This document shows, piece after piece, positions 35,846-44,737 of a stretch of 64,000 bases of DNA. The stretch comes from Planctomycetaceae bacterium (lineage in GTDB: Bacteria > Planctomycetota > UBA1135 > GCA-002686595): positions 1 through 64,000 of the forward strand of contig WGMC01000007.1 of NCBI GenBank assembly GCA_016125265.1, written 5' to 3'. Numbering within the stretch: position 1 is the first letter of the stretch; every line of letters begins with the position of its first letter. Under the pieces are notes generated by a model, which saw nothing but the letters and a program-made list of their open reading frames with translations, ran no database searches and was not told where the DNA came from. A program made the translations under genes and the position numbers.

Positions 35846-36718
35846 TCACGGGCCAAGGTGACGCTCGAACCAGCCGACCGTGGCCCCGAGGGCCGTTTGC
35901 AGGCGTTCGTCGACGGGGAAGGGCGGGTGCTCGCGGGCGCCGAAGTTGTGGCCTGCGCGAGCGACCGTGCACACCTCCGCCCAAGGCAAGGCGCCAGCGA
36001 GTTCGGCCACTTCCCCCGGCGCCACGGCCCGATCCCGCGCCCCCGCCACCAGCAACGTCGGCGCGTCCAGACGGCGGGCCGCCGCGAGCAGGTCGAGGCG
36101 CGGCGGCAGCGGTTCGAAACCGTCCAAGGCGTCCCGGGTCAGGTGCACGACGCGTCCGTCGCCCAGCTCTACGGGCAACCTCCCCGTGGCGCGCCACTCC
36201 GCCAAGCGCTCAGGGCGATAGCGCCCAACCCGCGACGGCGGCGCCCAAAGCACGACGGCGGAGACCGGGCGGGCGCTGGATGCCGCGGCGCCCGCGCGGT
36301 CCTCCGCCGCCGCGACGAGCGCCATCGCGGCGCCGCGGCTGTGCCCAAAGAGCCCCAGCGGAAGCCCCGCGAGGTCGGGCCGCCCGCGCGCCCACACGAG
36401 GGTGCGGTGGACGTCCTCGAGCTCCCAGGCGTAGGTGTTGTGCGCGAAGGCCTCCAGCTCGCTCAACCGACCGTCGTCGCCGTAGCCGCTGCCCGAGAGG
36501 CCGACGCAGAGCACGGCGAATCCGTGCGCCGCGAGCCGCTCTTCCAGGAGCGGATGGAAGTAACGGTCCCGGTTCGACAGGTAGCCGGGCACGACGACCA
36601 CGAGTCCCTTGGGAACGTGGGCTCGAGGCGCGCGCAGGGAGAGGCGCAGCACACGACGCGCATCGGCGGGGTGTGCGAGCGGATGGGCCTCGCGCTCGGG
36701 CGAAGTCGGCGCAGTCAT
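35846..36718 (-). CDS. Alpha/beta hydrolase
   Basis: 290 aa from ATG 36718, which directly abuts the TAG of the DUF72 gene (TAGATG). The fold is recognisable from VVVVPGYLSNRDRYF (oxyanion region), the nucleophile elbow GHSRG (Ser in the centre), an acid in VAGARDRAVAPGE and the catalytic His in ARAGHNFG. It is probably a serine esterase or lipase-like enzyme; the substrate is not predictable. With the DUF72 and acyltransferase genes it forms a tightly packed three-gene operon, so a lipid-related task is possible. Confidence 0.88.
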   Translation of the reverse strand: MTAPTSPEREAHPLAHPADARRVLRLSLRAPRAHVPKGLVVVVPGYLSNRDRYFHPLLEERLAAHGFAVLCVGLSGSGYGDDGRLSELEAFAHNTYAWELEDVHRTLVWARGRPDLAGLPLGLFGHSRGAAMALVAAAEDRAGAAASSARPVSAVVLWAPPSRVGRYRPERLAEWRATGRLPVELGDGRVVHLTRDALDGFEPLPPRLDLLAAARRLDAPTLLVAGARDRAVAPGEVAELAGALPWAEVCTVARAGHNFGAREHPPFPVDERLQTALGATVGWFERHLGP

Positions 36719-37597
36719 CTAGAAGAGCTCCGCGGGGCCGGATCCCGGCACGAGACCGACGAGGTGTCCGAAGCTGTGCAGCCAAGGGCTCGGCACTGCC
36801 GCGGGAGCGAGCTGCAACAGGGCGAGCAGCTCGACACCGTTCGCCACTGCCTTGCCGGCGAAATGGTTGTTGGTCACGACGTAGACCTCTTCCGTCTGCG
36901 CCTCGAGCTGTTGAGCCAACGCGGCGATGGGGCGGAGCTCCGCCTCTGAGTAGAGGTAGTCGTAGCGCTCGTCGCGTGTGGCGTCCCTTTCGAACCACGC
37001 CTCCCGCGCGCGGCCGTGCAGTCGCACGTAGCCGATGGGCCCGCGCGACAGGAAGGGTGGGTGCTCGTCGTGGGCTGGCAGATCGATTGCGGCCAAACTG
37101 ACACCGCGGTCGATCCACGGCTCGAGTCTGTCCGCTTCGAGCCATGCCTTGCGGCGCAACTCGAGCACGGGCCGAAGGTCCATGAGCCCCTCGAGCAATG
37201 CAGCCAAGTAGCGCGCGTTGCGCGGCGTCGGCGCGAACGAAAACGGGAACTGCACCAGCAGCGGTCCGCGCGCGGGGCTTTGGATCCAGGGCGCGAGGTT
37301 CTTCCGCCACGCATCGAGTGCGCCGTGCAACGCGCGCGGTGTCGCCGGCTCGCGCTCGTGCGTGAAGCGCTGGTGCAGCTTGAGCGGGAGTTTGGCGGGC
37401 GCGTGCGCCGTCGCGGCTTGCAGCCAACGCTCCTGGTGCTCGGGCGGCGGATCGCGGTAGAAGCTGACGTTGATCTCGACACACGGGAACACCCGCAAGA
37501 GCCGCACGAGATCGCCCGTGCCGCGGGGCTCCCCGCGCGGGTGGATCGGTCCCACCCAGTCGGCGTAGGACCAACCGGCGGGACCGACGCGGATCAC
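36719..37597 (-). CDS. DUF72 family protein
   Basis: 292 aa from GTG 37597, overlapping the acyltransferase stop as GTGA. The opening IRVGPAGWSYADWVG is the classic DUF72 N-terminus, and later FPFSFAPTPRNARYLAALLE and GYVRLHGRA fit the family (TIM-barrel fold). Near the end VYVVTNNHFAGKAVANG matches the conserved C-terminal DUF72 motif. Biochemical role is unknown. The upstream frame to 38269 is antisense-style noise over the neighbour and was not used. It is coupled on both sides to the acyltransferase and hydrolase genes. Confidence 0.88.
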   Translation of the reverse strand: MIRVGPAGWSYADWVGPIHPRGEPRGTGDLVRLLRVFPCVEINVSFYRDPPPEHQERWLQAATAHAPAKLPLKLHQRFTHEREPATPRALHGALDAWRKNLAPWIQSPARGPLLVQFPFSFAPTPRNARYLAALLEGLMDLRPVLELRRKAWLEADRLEPWIDRGVSLAAIDLPAHDEHPPFLSRGPIGYVRLHGRAREAWFERDATRDERYDYLYSEAELRPIAALAQQLEAQTEEVYVVTNNHFAGKAVANGVELLALLQLAPAAVPSPWLHSFGHLVGLVPGSGPAELF

Positions 37598-38301
37598 AGG
37601 TCGGGCTCCCGTCCGAGCTGTTCGAAGCTGCGGCGCTCGGCCTCCAGCATCAGCGTGCGCACACGCTCGGTTTCGCGCGCGAGCGTGGCTTCGTCCTGGT
37701 GGCGCGGCAACCGCTGGGTGGCGCCGAACGTCAGCACCACGCGGGCGAACGGCCGGGGAATCGTGAAGTGGTCCCAACTGGAAAGGTGCCAACTGCGATC
37801 CGCCGCGAGGCCGAGCGGAAACACGGGCAATCCCGTCGCGCTGGCCATCCACGCGAGCCCCAGGTTCATGGCGTGGCGCGGCCCGCGCGGACCATCGGGT
37901 GTCAGCACCACCGTGCGGCCCGAACGCAGATCCACGAGCAACTCGCGCAGCGCGCGCGCACCGCCGCGACTCGACGATCCGCGGACCACGCCGTAACCGA
38001 AACGCCGGAGCAGCGGCGCCACGAGGGAACCATCGGCGCTCGGACTGACCAACACGCGGTAGTGGCGGCCCGCGTAGTGGGCGAGGCCGAGCAGCATGCG
38101 CCCATGCCACAGGGCGATCAGGCCGCACTCGCCGCGCGCCAGTTCCTCGGGTTCGTTCACCACTTCGACCCGCCACGTGCGCGACAGAAGCGACAGCGCG
38201 AACGGCGCGACCCGCGGCATGAAAACCGATGCCACCCGGCGGCGGGTGCGGCGCACACGTCGGCGCCAACGCCGCGCGCGGGTTTCTTGGGCGGCAGTCA
38301 A
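37594..38301 (-). CDS. Lysophospholipid acyltransferase family (DUF374) protein
   Basis: 235 aa from TTG 38301; an ATG at 38221 would give 208 aa and is also possible. The DUF374 pattern is clear: CGLIALWHGRMLLGLAHYAG, then VLVSPSADGSLVAPLLRRFG and VVLTPDGPRGPRHAMNLG. The basic N-terminus (many Arg) suits a membrane-surface enzyme. These proteins are thought to transfer acyl groups to lipid acceptors at the inner membrane, possibly in lipid A assembly. It is first of a coupled trio with DUF72 and an alpha/beta hydrolase. Confidence 0.85.
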   Translation of the reverse strand: MTAAQETRARRWRRRVRRTRRRVASVFMPRVAPFALSLLSRTWRVEVVNEPEELARGECGLIALWHGRMLLGLAHYAGRHYRVLVSPSADGSLVAPLLRRFGYGVVRGSSSRGGARALRELLVDLRSGRTVVLTPDGPRGPRHAMNLGLAWMASATGLPVFPLGLAADRSWHLSSWDHFTIPRPFARVVLTFGATQRLPRHQDEATLARETERVRTLMLEAERRSFEQLGREPDL

Positions 38302-38323
38302 ATGCAGAGCTCGACCCGCCGGA

Positions 38324-40627
38324 TCACAACCGCACGTCGTCGCCGGCGCCGCCCTCGTCCTCGCCGTTGGCACCCACGGACCAGAGTCCGTAGCCGCCCT
38401 CTTCGACGCGGTACCCAAGGCTGCGCCCCCAACCGTCCACGGGGACAGGCTCGCCGTTGAACACGCCGTTCGGGAGCAGCTCGGACGATTCGGTCAGTGC
38501 GTCGAGGGTCTCGGGATACCGGCCGTCGTGGAAGGCAGACCAAACACCCAGGCCGCTGCGCACGCGCTGCAGTGCGCGGCGGGTCTCGTCCTCGGCGCGG
38601 GCAGCATCCTCTGCCTCCGTCGGCTCCGCCTCTTCGAGTTCCATCGCCGCCGACCGCTGGCTGCGCTCGCGGCTGTTGGAACTGCCGAGGATGGCCATGG
38701 CGGTGAAGAGCGCAGCGGGCACTTCCGGCCCGAATCCGCTCGTGACGGTGCGCAGCACGTAGTCGCCCTGGACCCGTGTGCGAATGGTCGTCGGGCGCAG
38801 GTGGCGCACCACCAGCTCGGGCTCGGGCAGCGCCGTGAGGTCCAGCGGCAGCTCGTCGCCGAGGAAACCGGAGGCCATGCCGCTCAACGCCTTCGCGGTC
38901 CCGTAGAGCCCGCCGATCGCGCCGGGCCAGTCGAGGTACCAGATGGTCTCGTCGGTCTTGGCGAGCCCGAGCACCCCCATGTCGAAGGCCGCCGGTTGGG
39001 CGGCCGGTTCGGCTGCTGCGTCGGTCGCGGGCGCGGCGGCCTCGGCCCGCGCCACCAAGCGGCGCAGCTCGCGCTTCGCGACCACCCCGGCTTGCCCCAG
39101 GGGCAAGGAGACGATGAGCCGACCTTGGGCGAGGCCCAACGCGACCTCGGTGTCGAGAGGCATGGACTCGGCCAGGGAGCCCACCGCGGAGAGCTCGTAG
39201 TACGGCAGGCGCCGGTAGGGGCGCTCGCGGAAGGCCAGGCTGCCGGGGTTCGCTTCGGCGAGGGACCCGAGGAGGCGCGTCAGCGCCGCGCTGACGGCGG
39301 CCTCGTCGCGGACCGCGATGGAGAGCAGCGCGCCGGGCACGCCGATGCCGGAGAGCGGCTCGAAGAAGAGCACCGCGTCGGTGCCGAGGTGCGCGAACAG
39401 GTCGCGCTCGAGCTCGAAGCTGCCGTCCTCTTCCAGCGCCGCAATCGCCGACGCGCCCTCCGGCAGGTGCTTCGCCATGAGGCCGCGCAGGGCCGCGGAG
39501 GCGCTCGGGCCGTGGACGTGGGCCGACCACAGGGCCGTTGCACCCGGGGGCACCTGTTCCAGGGCCGCGGTCGGTACCGGCTGCCCGCCGTACCAGCGTT
39601 CGCCCGGCGGCACGGGACCGGCGAACTGGCCGGTGAAGCCCTCCGGTGCCAGCAGCGTGCGGAACGCACCCGTTCCCGTGGGACCGAGGAACACCGAAAG
39701 CAGGCTCGTACCGTCGCCGGAGAGGCTCGCCAGGGTCTCGGCGACTTCCGCCGGAATCACTTCTTCGTCCGAAAGTGAGCTCAAAAGGGGAGCAAAGGCC
39801 AGGAGAGCCTCGATGGGCGACTCCCGTTGCCAACCCTCGAACACGGTGCGGCCCGCACCCACCCCGAGGGCCGCCCGCGCGGCCGCCACGTCGGAGCGGT
39901 CGGCGAACCGCGGCACCTCGTCGGTGCCGCCCCGGGCGCGGTAGGCCCCGTCCTGGAACTCCACGTCGCCGAAGGACCACACGAGGCGGTTGCCGTCCGC
40001 CCGGGACCAGGCGACCAGGCCCAGCATCGCGAGACCCTGGTTCTGCTTCCAAAGAAACGGCTGGCTAGGGTCGAAGTCCTCGGCCAGGGGTCCGCCGCCG
40101 CCGTCTTCCTGGGCGAAGGCCGCCAGCGCGCGGGCCAGTTCCGCGGCGCGCTCGGGTTCGGAAAGCTCCAGCACCACCTGCAAGCCGACGCGGGCGGCCA
40201 GCAAGGCCGGCGCGGGCGGCGTCACGCCGGGCACCGGCAGTTCGGGCAGACGCACGGAGAGGGAAACGATCTGCACCTGCGACCCGAGCGCCAGGGGTCC
40301 CACCGAAAGCGGCCAACTGCCATCGGCGAGAACGTCCCGGTCCAACGTAGCAAGGTCCCACGGAGCGAAGAACGACTGGCCGAGCACCTCGGTGTCCGCG
40401 GGCAGCAACTTGCGCATGGCGTCGCGCAGATCCGCGTCGTTCCACGTGCGAACCAACGAGGCGTGCTCGTAGAGAGCCAGCGTTCCCTGAACGTCCCGCA
40501 TCTCGAAGTACAGCGTGGCAGACGCGGGGTGCAGGCGCGCGTGGGAGTGCTCGCCCGCGGCATCGGTCGCGGGTGTGGCTGCTTGCGGGAAGGGCAGTGC
40601 GAGGGCGGCGAGGCAGAGGACCGTCAT
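38324..40627 (-). CDS. Exported protein with C-terminal GspG-pseudopilin-like domain
   Basis: 767 aa from ATG 40627. The signal peptide covers about 1-16 (ALALPFPQA). The main body (about 30-680) is of mixed fold and not recognised; it is Ala-rich and contains pieces such as LYFEMRDVQGTLALYEHAS, reminiscent of DUF3352-type proteins. Residues 683-767 are different: RYPETLDALTE followed by VDGWGRSLGYRVEEGGYGLW, then an Asn-Gly-Glu-Asp-rich calcium-loop-like end (GANGEDEGGAGDDVRL). This is the C-terminal core of type II secretion major pseudopilins (GspG). No prepilin N-terminus is present, so the domain has been transplanted. It lies 22 bp before the acyltransferase start. Confidence 0.72.
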   Translation of the reverse strand: MTVLCLAALALPFPQAATPATDAAGEHSHARLHPASATLYFEMRDVQGTLALYEHASLVRTWNDADLRDAMRKLLPADTEVLGQSFFAPWDLATLDRDVLADGSWPLSVGPLALGSQVQIVSLSVRLPELPVPGVTPPAPALLAARVGLQVVLELSEPERAAELARALAAFAQEDGGGGPLAEDFDPSQPFLWKQNQGLAMLGLVAWSRADGNRLVWSFGDVEFQDGAYRARGGTDEVPRFADRSDVAAARAALGVGAGRTVFEGWQRESPIEALLAFAPLLSSLSDEEVIPAEVAETLASLSGDGTSLLSVFLGPTGTGAFRTLLAPEGFTGQFAGPVPPGERWYGGQPVPTAALEQVPPGATALWSAHVHGPSASAALRGLMAKHLPEGASAIAALEEDGSFELERDLFAHLGTDAVLFFEPLSGIGVPGALLSIAVRDEAAVSAALTRLLGSLAEANPGSLAFRERPYRRLPYYELSAVGSLAESMPLDTEVALGLAQGRLIVSLPLGQAGVVAKRELRRLVARAEAAAPATDAAAEPAAQPAAFDMGVLGLAKTDETIWYLDWPGAIGGLYGTAKALSGMASGFLGDELPLDLTALPEPELVVRHLRPTTIRTRVQGDYVLRTVTSGFGPEVPAALFTAMAILGSSNSRERSQRSAAMELEEAEPTEAEDAARAEDETRRALQRVRSGLGVWSAFHDGRYPETLDALTESSELLPNGVFNGEPVPVDGWGRSLGYRVEEGGYGLWSVGANGEDEGGAGDDVRL

Positions 40628-40792
40628 GGGAGCGCGGGTGGTGGGTGTAAGGGGCGCGGGTGCCGGGCCACACAGGATACGGGGCAACGGACGAAGGCTG
40701 GCGCCCGCGGTGGGTGAAGCGGCCTTCGAGACGACGGGTGGGGGGCAGCGTCGGCCGAAGTGCTTCGCTGCGCGGAGTCGCGGCGGAGTGGA

Positions 40793-42256
40793 TCAGCGTC
40801 GCGCGTATTGTCGCATTTGCGCTTCCTTCCCGCGCAACACCTCGAGCAGCTTCTTGTTGGCGCTCTTCATGTCCTTGCCCGTGGCGAAGGCCTCTTTCCA
40901 TTCGGCGTGGGCGGCCGTCATGTCGGGGTCGTTGCCGTCGAGGATGAATCCGACCGCTAGGCCCGCCGCGTTGATCAACTGACCTGCTGCCTCGGGGTCA
41001 GCGCCGTTCAACTCGAACTCGATCAGCTTGTCGATGGCGGGGATGCCGCCGCGGCGCTCGAGGTTCTCGACCGACCACTTGCGCGCCCATTCGGTGCTCG
41101 CGCCCACCTTGGCGGTGCGCTCGATGAAGTAGCGATCCACGTACGAGGGCACACCGGTGCGCAGCAAGGCCGGCACACGTTTTTCCTTGTAGTAGGCATC
41201 CAGGTCGAACTGCGCGCGTTTCGACTTCTGGAAGGCGGCGATGGTCTTGGGGCTGCCATCGACGGCCTCGACGAAGCTGATCCCGGCTGCGTGGCGCACG
41301 AAGTGCCTGCCGTAGCGGCGCTGGTCTTCGCTGCTCGTGTCGAAGTAACACACGCCGGCACCCAGGTACTCGCGCTTCTCGCCGTCGATCCACACGTCGG
41401 CGAAATAGGCCCCGTGGGCCGAGGACAAGCCGTGGCTCTCGGTCGGCCGGCGGCGGTTCGCTTCGCCCGCGGCGAACGCGCCGTACTGATCGATCGAGTT
41501 CAGCACGACCACGTGCGGTGCGCCCGCGGGCATCACACCGAAGAAGCGCTCCAGCTCGGCGGCCACCGCGTCGATCTCCGTGACCAACTTGAGGCCCTCT
41601 TCGCGCGGCAACGTCGTGTAGAGGTTGAAGTAGCTCCCCGGCAGGCGCCACCACTGCTCGATCTGGGAGTGGTACTCGTTCGCCGCCGCGAGATCGAGCC
41701 ACTGGTCGCCGCACTTCCAAAGGCCCTCGGCGATCTTGCCGACGTCTTCGGGCGCGACCCACTCGAGGTCCTGACGCACCCAGCCGTTGGTGATCTTCTC
41801 CAGTTCGTCAGGACGCACCCAGTCGCCGTTCGGCGCGCGCACGAGACCGCGCTGCAAGTACGGCAAGTCGTCGGGTTCCACCCACTCCCCGTTCCACTCC
41901 ACGAGGCCGCGTTCCTTCGCGTCGGCGGCGGCGCGCTCCAGCTTGTAGGCCTCGAGCTCCTTTTCGTTCTTGAACCAGCGCCCTTCGAAGAGGATGTGGC
42001 CGAGCAACTCGTTGGCCTTCGGGTCGCCCTCGTCCACGTTCAGGATTTCGCGCAGCACGCGGCGACCCTCGTTGCGCATCGAACGCGCCTCGGTCCAACG
42101 GTGCAGGTCCCAGAGTTTGTCGCGGTCCCCGCGCGCTTCCTTCAGGCGCTTGTCGAACTCGGCCCGCTGGTCCTGCTGGACCAGGGACACCGAGGCGTCG
42201 GGCCGGGCGTCGACCGCGGGGGCGAGGACAAAAAGCAACAGGGCGTGGTGCAACAT
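40793..42256 (-). CDS. Exported peptidase-like protein lacking HExxH, with four WV-type repeats
   Basis: 487 aa from ATG 42256. The signal peptide covers about 1-18. Residues about 95-190 contain four successive units of about 21 residues, built on the pattern RGLV...GxWVxPDEL (RGLVEWNGEWVEPDDL, RGLVRAPNGDWVRPDEL, NGWVRQDLEWVAPEDV, EGLWKCGDQWLDLAAA). The remainder follows the same core as the zinc peptidases at 23.1 and 34.2 kb, but the motif position reads RHAAGI (His at residue 322) with no Glu, and the third-ligand region reads TGVPSYVDRY. It is therefore probably non-catalytic. Homology of the core is inferred from layout, not shown by alignment. Confidence 0.68.
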   Translation of the reverse strand: MLHHALLLFVLAPAVDARPDASVSLVQQDQRAEFDKRLKEARGDRDKLWDLHRWTEARSMRNEGRRVLREILNVDEGDPKANELLGHILFEGRWFKNEKELEAYKLERAAADAKERGLVEWNGEWVEPDDLPYLQRGLVRAPNGDWVRPDELEKITNGWVRQDLEWVAPEDVGKIAEGLWKCGDQWLDLAAANEYHSQIEQWWRLPGSYFNLYTTLPREEGLKLVTEIDAVAAELERFFGVMPAGAPHVVVLNSIDQYGAFAAGEANRRRPTESHGLSSAHGAYFADVWIDGEKREYLGAGVCYFDTSSEDQRRYGRHFVRHAAGISFVEAVDGSPKTIAAFQKSKRAQFDLDAYYKEKRVPALLRTGVPSYVDRYFIERTAKVGASTEWARKWSVENLERRGGIPAIDKLIEFELNGADPEAAGQLINAAGLAVGFILDGNDPDMTAAHAEWKEAFATGKDMKSANKKLLEVLRGKEAQMRQYARR

Positions 42257-42572
42257 GATCGGAGTGAGCTGGGGTGCACGGCGGAGGGGGATCCCAGTGG
42301 GCCAAGCACGATACCGCGGGAGGCGCGGCGACGGACCTCGGGGCGGGGTTGCGGTTCCTTGTGGGCTCACCCCGGGGGCGATACGATCCTGCGCCCGCTT
42401 CGCTAGCCCAGACCCAGAGCGGGAGCTCGCTTCGGACAGCCCGCGGGGGGTGTTCCGCGCGTACTCCGACTTGGCACGTGCGAGCAATCCACACCGCCAG
42501 ATCTGGGTCATTTAGAATCCAAATGGTGGGAATCTAGAACCAACTCCCGCCGGCTCCCAACCGCTCACTCCC
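42257..42572. other. Divergent promoter region of the 487-aa gene and the cyclophilin
   Basis: 316 bp without a gene. It is GC-rich except for 42510-42540, where TTTAGAATCC and GGGAATCTAGAA lie close together. TAGAAT at 42513-42518 could be a -10 for the plus-strand cyclophilin, but no good -35 stands 17 bp upstream. Confidence 0.5.
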
Positions 42573-43604
42573 ATGGCCCAGCACAAGGCCGCAACCGAAG
42601 TCACCATCGCGCCGATCGGCGAACGCTCTGCCCTAGCGATTTTCTTCGAACGCTACTGGAAGGGCTTTGCCATCACCTTCGCGCTTCTGTCGGCGGCGAT
42701 CCTCTACCGGGCGTCCCAGACGGAGGCGGCGCGCGAGGTGGCGGACAAGGGCTGGGATGAGCTGAGGACCAAAGTCGAGTTCACCAGCTCCCAGTTCGGT
42801 CAACCCCAAGCCAACTACCTTGCGACGCCGGAAGAACTTGTCGCGCTCGCCGACAAGTACAGCGGCCAGCCGGCTGGACCGTGGTCCCTGGCGCTGGCGG
42901 CCACGGCCTACGCCAAGCAGGACAAGTTCGCGGAGGCGGCCGACACGGCTGCGCGGCTGAAGCGCGAGTATCCCAGCCACCCGCTGACCACCTGGGACGT
43001 GCTGAAGGACGGGGAACAGAGCCTCGCCGCGGCGGCTTTGCTCGAACAGCGCAGTCGGGCCATGGCCGAGTGGAAGTCCGCCAACGGGCATCTGTTCGAG
43101 AATCCCCCGCTGCCGGAGGGCTCCCCTCGCGTTCGACTCGAGACCAGCGCCGGTCCCATCGAGCTGGGCCTCTACGCCGACCGCGCGCCGAAGCATGTGG
43201 AGAACTTCCTCAAGCTGGTGGACGAGGGCTACTACACGGGCACGCGTTTCCACCGGGTCGTGCGCGACTTCATGATCCAGGGCGGCGATCCCAACTCCAA
43301 GGAGTTGGATCCGGGCTCGTGGGGCATGGGCGGACCGGGTTACAAGATCGACGCGGAGCCCAACGACCTGATCCACTTCCGCGGGGCCCTGGCCGCGGCC
43401 AAGATGGGCGGTGAAGTCCAAAGCAGCGGCAGCCAGTTCTACATCACCACCGGCTCCCCCCACCACTTGGACGGCCTCCACACGGTGTTTGGGACGGTGA
43501 TCTCGGGCTGGCCTGCGATCGAGGCCATCGAAACAGCCGAACTGGTCACCGGCACCGAGCGCCCTCGCGAACCGGCGACCATCCTGAGCGCCTCCCGACT
43601 CTAG
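42573..43604 (+). CDS. Membrane-anchored cyclophilin-type peptidyl-prolyl isomerase
   Basis: 343 aa from ATG 42573. A single N-terminal membrane helix (about 30-47) follows a short cytoplasmic segment. Residues 60-180 are helical and TPR-like (YGSQPAGPWSLALAATAY-type). The cyclophilin domain (about 185-343) shows RFHRVVRDFMIQGGDP, FRGALAAAKMG and SGSQFYITTGSPHHLDG, which carry the active-site Arg, Phe and Gln. It should speed proline isomerisation of exported proteins in the periplasm. The linker between anchor and enzyme domain is an uncommon addition. It is convergent with parB across hairpins at 43623-43715. Confidence 0.92.
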   Translation: MAQHKAATEVTIAPIGERSALAIFFERYWKGFAITFALLSAAILYRASQTEAAREVADKGWDELRTKVEFTSSQFGQPQANYLATPEELVALADKYSGQPAGPWSLALAATAYAKQDKFAEAADTAARLKREYPSHPLTTWDVLKDGEQSLAAAALLEQRSRAMAEWKSANGHLFENPPLPEGSPRVRLETSAGPIELGLYADRAPKHVENFLKLVDEGYYTGTRFHRVVRDFMIQGGDPNSKELDPGSWGMGGPGYKIDAEPNDLIHFRGALAAAKMGGEVQSSGSQFYITTGSPHHLDGLHTVFGTVISGWPAIEAIETAELVTGTERPREPATILSASRL

Positions 43605-43622
43605 GACCAGTCGCCCCCCGAG

Positions 43623-43641
43623 GGCGGGTCCGAAGCCCGCC
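43623..43641 (+). terminator. Terminator-like hairpin after the cyclophilin gene
   Basis: GGCGGG (43623-43628) pairs with CCCGCC (43636-43641) around a 7-base loop, 19 bp after the stop. No T-run follows, so an intrinsic role is uncertain. Confidence 0.4.
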
Positions 43642-43685
43642 GGTCTCGGCCATTCCGGGGGAGAGTCCGCCTGCGGGGTGGAAGT

Positions 43686-43715
43686 CCCCCAGTGGGCTTC
43701 TGGAGCTACTGGGGG
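43686..43715. terminator. Inverted repeat between convergent cyclophilin and parB
   Basis: CCCCCAGT (43686-43693) and ACTGGGGG (43708-43715) are perfect 8-bp complements 24 bp from the parB stop. Placed between convergent stops, it may act in both directions. Confidence 0.5.
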
Positions 43716-43738
43716 GCTAGGCGGCCCCCTCGCCTTGG

Positions 43739-44662
43739 TCAGATGCGTTGCGGCGGGGCCAACTGGTCCAGGAGCCGCTCCAGTTCCTCGCGGTCGAAGT
43801 AGTGCACCACGATCTGGCCGCTGTAACCGGGCCGGGCGCGAACCTCCACCCGGGTCCCCAGGGACTCCTGGAGGCGGTCCTGGACGCCGGCGACCCAGGA
43901 CGGGATTTCCACCGAGCGCACCGCTCCGCCGCCCTCAGACTCGTCCGACTCGGGCTCTGCGGGCCGTTCCGGGGCCACCGGTTCTGCCGGGCTCGGGGGT
44001 TGGACCAGCTCGCGGACACGCCGTTCGACTTCGCGCACACTCCAGCCCTCTTCCACCATCTTGGCGGCGAGATCCACCCGTAGTGTCGCGTCGGGTACAC
44101 CCAACAACGCCCTCGCGTGGCCCATGGAGATCAGTCCGCGGACCAGGGCCTCCTGGACCGGCGCCGGCAACTCCAGCAGTCGTATGTGGTTGGTGACGGT
44201 CGCGCGCTTTAGACCGACCCGTTGGGCCACTTCCTCTTGGGTGAGAGAAAGCTGCTCGAGGAGCTGACGGTAGCCGAGCGCCCTCTCGATCGGGTCCAGA
44301 TCGCGCCGCTGCACGTTCTCGACCAGGGCGAGCTCCAACATCAGCTCGTCGGATACGTCCCGCCGCACCACGGCGGGAATCTGGGTCATCCCGATGCGCT
44401 GCGCCGCACGGAGGCGACGTTCCCCGGCAATGAGCTCGAAGATGGATCCCGCCTGACGGACCACGATCGGTTGCAGGACCCCGTGCTGGCGCAGGCTCTC
44501 GGCCAGCTCCTCCAGGCCCTCCGGGTCAAAGTGGCGCCGCGGCTGGTGCGGGTTGGGCCGGATCAGCCCCACATCGATGTTGGAGGTGGAGGAGGGTGAC
44601 TCGCGGGAGCTATCGCGGTCGGAGAGAAGGGATCCAAGGCCTCGGCCGAGTCGGCGTTCCAT
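43739..44662 (-). CDS. parB: Chromosome-partition protein ParB (Spo0J)
   Basis: 307 aa from ATG 44662. The N-terminus begins with the typical RRLGRGLGSLL. The CTP-binding domain (about 35-125) includes NPHQPRRHFDPEGLEELAES and the GERRLRAAQ box. The helix-turn-helix (about 150-180, LTQEEVAQRVGLKRATVTNHI) binds parS, and the C-terminal dimerisation region follows an acidic Pro/Glu linker. ParB loads on parS near the origin and works with ParA and SMC in segregation. Unlike most genomes, parA is not adjacent; it lies 8.6 kb away. A parS palindrome sits 32 bp upstream of the ATG, which suggests autoregulation. Confidence 0.95.
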   Translation of the reverse strand: MERRLGRGLGSLLSDRDSSRESPSSTSNIDVGLIRPNPHQPRRHFDPEGLEELAESLRQHGVLQPIVVRQAGSIFELIAGERRLRAAQRIGMTQIPAVVRRDVSDELMLELALVENVQRRDLDPIERALGYRQLLEQLSLTQEEVAQRVGLKRATVTNHIRLLELPAPVQEALVRGLISMGHARALLGVPDATLRVDLAAKMVEEGWSVREVERRVRELVQPPSPAEPVAPERPAEPESDESEGGGAVRSVEIPSWVAGVQDRLQESLGTRVEVRARPGYSGQIVVHYFDREELERLLDQLAPPQRI

Positions 44663-44693
44663 CGTTGTCGGTTCGGAAGGGGGGATACGAAGA

Positions 44694-44709
44694 GGTTCCA
44701 CGTGGAACC
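44694..44709. promoter_or_regulatory. parS: parS site 1 (parB upstream)
   Basis: GGTTCCACGTGGAACC is a perfect 16-bp palindrome matching the ParB-binding consensus TGTTYCACGTGRAACA except at the two outermost bases. It lies in the parB promoter region. Confidence 0.88.
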
Positions 44710-44737
44710 ACGGGCAAGGTAGAGCTACCCTGCCTGC

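Noticed and set aside
38219..38301. ATG 38221 as start of the acyltransferase
   Set aside because: Not excluded, but the TTG at 38301 gives the basic N-terminus usual for the family; kept as an alternative.
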